From the NCBI GenBank assembly GCA_012064415.1, contig SSNU01000014.1, positions 61,550-125,549 of the forward strand: a DNA stretch of 64,000 nucleotides, in the 5' to 3' direction. Numbering within the stretch: position 1 is the stretch's first letter; each line of letters starts with the position of its first letter. A model generated the notes under the pieces. That model was not told the origin of the DNA. It was given only the letters and a program-made list of their open reading frames with translations, and did no database searches. The stretch comes from Gyrodactylus bullatarudis (taxonomy: Eukaryota > Platyhelminthes > Monogenea > Gyrodactylidea > Gyrodactylidae). Position numbers and translations under genes: made by a program. Shown piece by piece: positions 59,301-64,000 of this stretch.

Positions 59301-62300
59301 CAACATATCTTACAGCTGCATCTAGTATTTTGACTTCTCTCTACCCAAAACGATTTCATGTCACTAGCCCATCTCATCCATAATGCCTGCCTCAGGATTA
59401 AGAACAATTATGAAAAGTGTGACAATCTTGTTGCTTCAATTAAGGCATTTACTAACAAGAATAAGAAGAGAAAATCATTGTTCTCTGATATTGGTTCTCC
59501 TCCAAAGGCAGTAGTAACAAGATGGGGAAGTTGGCTGACAGCAATACAGTATTATGCAAAGAATTTTCAAAAAGTTAAGGAAATCGTCATGAAAACTGAA
59601 TGAAGTGGCAAGATAATCCAAAATGCAAAAACTGCAGTTCTTGATCCTCACGTTCCATATCAACTCACCGAAATTATTGCGCATTATGGGGTTTTCATCA
59701 ACATATTGGTTAAAATTCAAAATAGAACTGCGAAAATTGAAGAGTATTATCGTATTCTTACAGATTTGAATCTCGGTTTGGATTCGATAAAATTGAAAGA
59801 ATATATCGATAAACGTCTGAGCAAGAATGCAATACCTCAAATAATTAATCAAAACAAAGAAAATGTTTCTCCTTTTCAAAATGCATTTTTGCTTGGTGCT
59901 CAACCAACAACCTCAAAGATTGAGAGATCCTTTTCATTCACTAAAACTCTCATGAAGAAAGAAAGAAATTTTTTAGATGGTAATATTAAATTTTATACTA
60001 TAATCGGTTTGAATAAATAAATGATTTATATCAAACAAATAGCATTTTTAAACGCATATATGAAAGCATATTTAGATCCTTAGCGGAATATTTTAGGCAC
60101 ATATTACAATTTTTTAAGGGAATATTTGTGGTTGCCCTGGTTATTAATTATTAATTATTACTTAAGTGATTAAATTTCAATTATTTTCGATAATATCATT
60201 TCATTTTCTAAGGGATTGAACAAGAATAAGGTCACAAAACAGTAACTCCCGTACTTGATTGCTTCTAATGATTGATTTTCTAGCAATTTAACTTCTCTTG
60301 AACTTACCAGAAATGATTTTGTAATTAGAAAATATCTAACACTAATTTACTCAATAAAATAACAAAAAAGATACTTGATTCAGAGAAGAAGTTCTTCTGG
60401 TAATTACCGGAAGTCATTTATAGATTTTTCAAAATTTCGCATTTCTCTAAAAATACCTATAAATTTCTATAAATTAGAATCTTTTGAAATTTATTTTTTA
60501 GAATTAAAATTTTTTGCAGGATCAGGAATTTTACTAAGCTTGAGGGAAACAGATCATCATCATAGAATACAAACTGAAATTTGATAAAAAATTGTTTTTT
60601 TTTGTAAAATCCTAGGTTCCCAACTCAATATCAACTACAGCTTTGATAGTAGGAATTAGACGAAACCGGCAAAAATGACCAATCAAATTCAGATTGGAAT
60701 TCTAGGAAGAAGATTGATTTTTCTCCGCGATGAAATCACATGATCAAGATTAATGATTGCTATGATCCAATAGTAACTCATCACCAGAATTTCTTGAAAT
60801 AAATTGCCAGGTGAAACATGTGATTTATAATCATAATTTATAGTAATAATATTACATATAATGTTTACATCTAGACTGGGATAATGAATAAGGTATAATT
60901 TCTTGCCTAGAAAATGAAGTAACATACAAGTTTTTTAGTTGAGGTGGATAGTTGAACTAAATTAGGTCTATTATAGAACTTTAGAAAGTTTGTTTATGTA
61001 ATCGAAGATTGATAATTTTCTCATTTATTAATGTATAAAAATGTTTTTCTCGCAGAAACAATTTTTCTAGAAGAAAAAAGGGAAAATAAAATTTTTTCAT
61101 CTGTAAATTTGACAGCTGTCTCTCCGTGGTTCAATTCCAATCGAAAAAATCATCGATTTTATATTCAATTAAAAATGCATAGCCGAATTTCCCTTCGGAT
61201 CAAGAATTTGAATAGGGTCAAACATGAAATTCCATTCGTTGCAATAAATACACATTTCATTGATTAGTATGAATTCACGTGAAAAGAAATAATACAGATG
61301 AATTTCATCAGAAGAGGGGGATGAAAGAGAAAAGTGTAATTCATTTAAAAAATACAATTGGTTTGCTGTATTGCAATGGGAAAGGACAAGTGTAAAGTAT
61401 TTTATTGTATAATGATGCTGGGACAGAAGTGGATTGGACTTTAAAGAAATATTTCTAACCTGTTCTGTAACTATAGTTAACTAACTCGCTTTTCTACCTC
61501 AAAATTGAATAAAAGTACATTTTGCAATGTTCCCATTTAACGTATAAATGGAATTTTCTCCACTGTTAATAAAATGATTACTCATTAATGAAGCAAAAGA
61601 ATAGAGGGAATAAAGAAAGAGTGAGATAAAAAAATGGAACGGAAGTAGAATTTGCATGATAAAGATAAAAATTCTTGAGAGGAATCAAAATAAAGATAAA
61701 TATTCGATCGATAATAGACAAAAAACCCATCAATATATCCGATAAGACATTGGGACACAATAGGAGATTGATTATTATAATTGTTTTATCAAATGATTGG
61801 TTATTTGCTTAGCAAGTATTTAATTAATTATTCATTAGTCTAGTAGATGAGAGGGCATGAATTTTTATATTCATTCATTGCCTATTAGACATTTGGAACT
61901 AATCCCTTTGAGATGATCTTAATTCAGTTTAAACAAGAGAAATAGAACCCATTTTTCCAGATCCTGACATTTAAAATTCAAGTAAATGTAGATATTTCAA
62001 TCGATATAGGCAGGAAAATTAATCAATCAACGGGAAAAAGCAAACTAGTGCAATGGCTTTATCTACATATTTTATTCCCATAGCATTTGATCTAGATGCA
62101 TCTTTAGTGCATTTGTTTGTGGTTATTGGAAGACAATAAATTTTACATTTAATTAAGAAATGTAAAATTGATAAGAGTTTAATAAGTAAAATTTGGCATA
62201 ATGCGTACAAAAGTGAAAGAGAAGTTGGTCAGAATTATAGAATTTTTGGATAAATATTGTAATGATTAGAAAAATTAAATTCCCTAAAAGTGCAATACTC

Positions 62301-63978
62301 ACCTTTTTCTCTCCCCCGCCAGGGACATGGTGAACGTTTTTCAAGCTTTTTGTTTTTGACTCCGCCTTAACTTCAAGCTTTTGATTGACAATCTTTATAT
62401 CTCCGCCTCCTTGAGAAAATATCAATATTAAAAATGAACTTTTTGAAATTTTGAAAAATACAAGGAATTTGAGATGGCAATCTTTGTTGATTTCAGCGTG
62501 TGAGAGGAATCAAACGTTATTTTTCAGGATCAAACCAATTACCATTTAATTTTTGAAATAACCATCGAGTGATTCCTAAAATCTCAATGACCATTTTTGC
62601 TTTCCTCGACTAATCGTGATCCTAAAAAATAATATTTGATTCCACTCACACGTTGAAATCTAAAAAATTCCAATTTAAAGATACAAAAATTGTCAAAAAT
62701 GTCTCAAAAGTTTTTCAAAATAATTTTTTCACAAATTGGCAAAAGTGTGCCTTCTGGATCTTTTACCAAAAAGTTCTTAGCAAATTTTGACATCTTGATT
62801 AAAAAATGATAAATTCATGGAGAATAGCTTTAGATAAAGTTTAACCCTTTCGATACCAGGGATCATATGTGACCTCTATATTCAAACCAACTTTTTCCAA
62901 TGATTTTAAAAATGTTTCATAATTCTTTTTTGATATTATATCACAAACTATCCAAGCTTGCTATCATGCTATATTTTTTTTGCGGGGCATAAGAATGCAA
63001 TTGATATTTGAGGTTTTTCAGAAAAGAGTAGAATTGCCAAATTCATGATCCTTTTAAATTGAAATTATAAAACATATTAAGAGGTGATGAGATCCATGTC
63101 CATAGAAGCAGAACAAGGTATATTTTTATAAAAATATAATGCATGAAATCAATCTATCAAGAGTCTCCTGAAATTTCAACCCCAAATCTTTTACCTCAAA
63201 TCTTCACTATCTAACTTTTTTTGTAATCAGATTGAATGAAATTTATACAATTTGAGTTTTTGTAAGAATTAATTGCATATTACATTACTCCCCAGTCGAT
63301 AGGAATTTCAATATAAATCAAACCTTGGTGAAATTATCTGATAGGAAACATTTACCTAAAATTTCGTCCGAGTAAATGTTTTTTATCATCACTTTTTATG
63401 TAATTCTATGAAGAATCAAACTTGAAACTTTCTTCGTTTAGCCATTGTATCGAAAGGGTTAACCCTTAAAGATAATTTTTAATCAATCATTCATTTTTTG
63501 AAATCTATTGTCCAGCAATTGAAATTTACTTTCATCATAATCTACAAGCAATATGCACAGGAATTCTAGGATAAATCTTCGCTATGAATTCCGAAATTTA
63601 TCGATCATTATGCAATCCAGGAAAGCTAGCTATTTATGACTAGAATACATATTTAAGCTTTGGAATATTTTCAGACATTTATTTAATCAAAGCCTACTCT
63701 TTTATTAATTTTTCTTTCTTTGTGTCTACAAACCACGTTTTTCAATCGTAGTTTACCTCAAAAGTTAAGTTTATTAAATAGATTTTGCACTATTCTCGCC
63801 TCTTGTGGTCTCTTATAAGCAGGATGGTTCAGGTAAATTAGAGATAATCTCTAGGTGTTTTATAAATGTGGAAAAAGTTTAGTCAGATCAGACTCACCTG
63901 GTCTATAGTGAATGTTTGCCTTGGATCCACATTTGGAACCAACATTGGAGGTGTCAATCTTTTGATTAAATATCTTGA
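53262..63978 (-). CDS. Tau/MAP2-family microtubule-associated protein, 3' part (continues off the right edge)
   Basis: Binds and stabilises microtubules through tandem repeats ending PGGG. Exons seen: 63978-63898, 62409-62303 and, probably, 53363-53262. The first two together give VKIFNQ, a frameshift, then IDTSNVGSKCGSKANIHYRP / GGGDIKIVNQKLEV / KSLKNVHHVPGGGEKK, closely matching tau repeats including the repeat cysteine. The splice point just before VKIFNQ is where vertebrate tau exon 10 begins. The last exon joins in phase 0 as EKK-IYNETLPWLKYNAPKL, which resembles the final tau pseudo-repeat (NKKIETHKLTFRENAKAK). The 8.9-kb intron between them holds hAT elements. N-terminal exons lie outside the window. 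Confidence 0.82.
54236..55285. mobile_element. Fold-back DNA element interrupted by a hAT remnant
   Basis: Outer arms: TTACAAAAAGTAGAAGATAG near 54237 pairs with CTATCTTCTACTTTTTGTAA ending about 55285. Further in, AATAACTAGAAGGTCT pairs with AGACAAGACCTTCTAGTTATT. The right arm is split by the hAT copy. The middle (54340-54650) has coding-like scraps, such as NLKREQPFSEDYRLLLLVKL, that I cannot assign. Confidence 0.65.
54710..55251 (+). mobile_element. Internally deleted hAT element with transposase C-terminus
   Basis: Ends TAGGCCGGTAAAA ... TTTTACCGGCCTA. Perfect 8-bp target duplication GTTATTAA (54702-54709 and 55252-55259). Near 55000-55130 a plus-strand frame reads CVEWSFSMLKNVLTKNQL and GNLKEQFYIRLIIL, the C-terminal dimerisation (hAT) region. 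The rest of the transposase is gone. Confidence 0.88.
55300..58190. other. Intron sequence, nothing recognised
   Basis: Within the putative tau intron. Several frames of 60-124 aa on the minus strand are low-complexity and show no known motif. Confidence 0.4.
58296..60139 (+). mobile_element. hAT transposon with BED-type finger, 1844 bp
   Basis: Ends CAGGGCAACC ... GGTTGCCCTG. Target duplication GTTATTAC (58288-58295) versus GTTATTAA (60140-60147). Transposase pieces fill it in order on the plus strand. The empty site at 27.1 kb confirms the insertion. Nearly full length but coding-defective. Confidence 0.93.
58674..60020 (+). pseudogene. hAT transposase, frameshifted
   Basis: The N-terminus (58674-59099) has a BED/C2H2-type finger: YCKLCLCL ... 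DQHMMCDKHTKN. After a shift (59096-59383): FLLLLTDAATYLTAASSILTSLYP. Then 59358-59603: SLAHLIHNACLRIK and VVTRWGSWLTAIQYY. Finally 59706-60020: LLGAQPTTSKIERSFSFTKTLMKKERN, the dimerisation region. The protein resembles the CGG-repeat-binding-protein-like transposases common in crustaceans. Part of the catalytic core around 59050 is missing, and at least three frame breaks occur. Confidence 0.9.
60560..62290. other. Intron sequence, no gene
   Basis: Part of the putative tau intron. A family A right end lies at about 60620-60645 (CCCAACTCAATATCAACTACAG). Otherwise AT-rich with no signal. Confidence 0.4.
62303..62409 (-). CDS. Tau repeat exon
   Basis: 107 nt between AG and GTGAGT. Joined to the upstream exon's last G it reads GGGDIKIVNQKLEVKAES, then SLKNVHHVPGGGEKK. 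No stop or shift. This repeat has lost the SKxGS core (KTKSL instead), as in degenerate invertebrate repeats. Confidence 0.92.
62450..62835. repeat. Family A-like fold-back repeat
   Basis: The internal inverted pair TTTCAGCGTGTGAGAGGAAT (62494) and ATTCCACTCACACGTTGAAA (62639), with AATAGCTTTA at its right edge. It lies in the intron between the two tau repeat exons. Confidence 0.6.
62845..63458. mobile_element. piggyBac-type MITE with TTAA target duplication
   Basis: 13-bp ends CCCTTTCGATACC and TGTATCGAAAGGG (one mismatch), flanked on both sides by TTAA (62841-62844 and 63459-63462). The TTAA duplication is diagnostic of piggyBac mobilisation. The 614-bp interior has no coding capacity. 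It is inserted in the tau intron. Confidence 0.88.
63898..63978 (-). CDS. Tau repeat exon with a one-base frameshift
   Basis: The acceptor CTTTTTTCTTTCCAG is strong and the donor is GTGAGT. The exon opens VKIFNQ, then changes frame at CAAAG (63959-63963) and continues as the tau repeat KIDTSNVGSKCGSKANIHYRPG. One extra A in that run would restore a perfect repeat. Either the assembly lost a base, or the splice acceptor is the AG at 63960-63959 and the exon begins at ATT GAC. Confidence 0.8.
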
Positions 63979-64000
63979 CCTGGAAAGAAAAAAGGAATAG

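Larger units (their letters stand above)
58191..60532. repeat. Dispersed 450-bp repeat, second copy, split by a hAT transposon
   Basis: 58191-58287 and 60148-60532 together match 27041-27490. Differences are scattered substitutions plus extra AT-rich bases beside the insertion. Confidence 0.85.

Noticed and set aside
61120..61150. tRNA B-box-like GGTTCAATTCC
   Set aside because: The T-stem pairs only three of five bases and no acceptor or anticodon arms fold around it.

Overview
The window is AT-rich animal DNA with spliceosomal introns, many of them very small. It holds a handful of conserved animal genes, all on the minus strand, separated by dense old and recent transposon debris. The gene set (a nicotinic-type receptor, the zinc transporter ZnT5, signal peptidase subunit SPC25 and a tau/MAP2-family protein), the wide mix of transposon types and the tiny introns fit an arthropod. 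A copepod such as a sea louse is my best guess, but that is inference and not proven here.

Layout, left to right. 1.5-10.0 kb: a nicotinic acetylcholine receptor alpha-type subunit, read right to left in eight recognisable exons; its start codon is not found. A large intron (3.5-8.1 kb) holds fold-back repeats and a dead Tigger/pogo-like transposon with 270-bp inverted repeats. 10.5-12.6 kb: two identical 403-bp arms in inverted orientation. 14.2-15.9 kb: an internally deleted non-LTR retrotransposon with its ORF1 intact. 17-20 kb: several fold-back elements. 20.95-21.38 kb: a 121-bp inverted repeat enclosing a hammerhead ribozyme of the kind carried by Penelope-like elements. 27.0-27.5 kb: a repeat whose second copy, at 58-60.5 kb, was hit by a hAT transposon. 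31.2-32.3 kb: reverse-strand non-LTR reverse transcriptase relic. 37.1-38.2 kb: another non-LTR 3' end carrying a hAT-type MITE. About 40.9-41.3 kb: two probable exons of an unidentified minus-strand gene. 42.6-43.8 kb: palindromic repeats, an assembly gap of 175 N, and an LTR-like stretch. 44.1 kb: a perfect 38-bp hairpin. 45.5-47.0 kb: a broken Penelope-like reverse transcriptase.

47.2-64 kb is the gene-rich end. SLC30A5/ZnT5 is complete in seven exons (47166-51200, 740 aa). SPCS2 is complete in three exons (51611-52261, 188 aa). A tau/MAP2-family gene runs off the right edge: two microtubule-binding repeat exons (62.3 and 63.9 kb) and a probable last exon at 53.3 kb. Its 8.9-kb intron is filled with hAT elements. 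ZnT5 and SPCS2 both serve the early secretory pathway, but nothing in the sequence shows co-regulation beyond same-strand proximity (411 bp).

Most noteworthy: a Pro-Ala pair at the pore mouth of the nicotinic subunit, the signature of anion-selective Cys-loop channels; the hammerhead ribozyme inside an inverted repeat; introns of 29 and 30 nt confirmed by protein homology; and a one-base frameshift in an otherwise perfect tau repeat exon. No tRNA, rRNA or CRISPR array was found. Most of the 21-42 kb stretch has no gene I can support.
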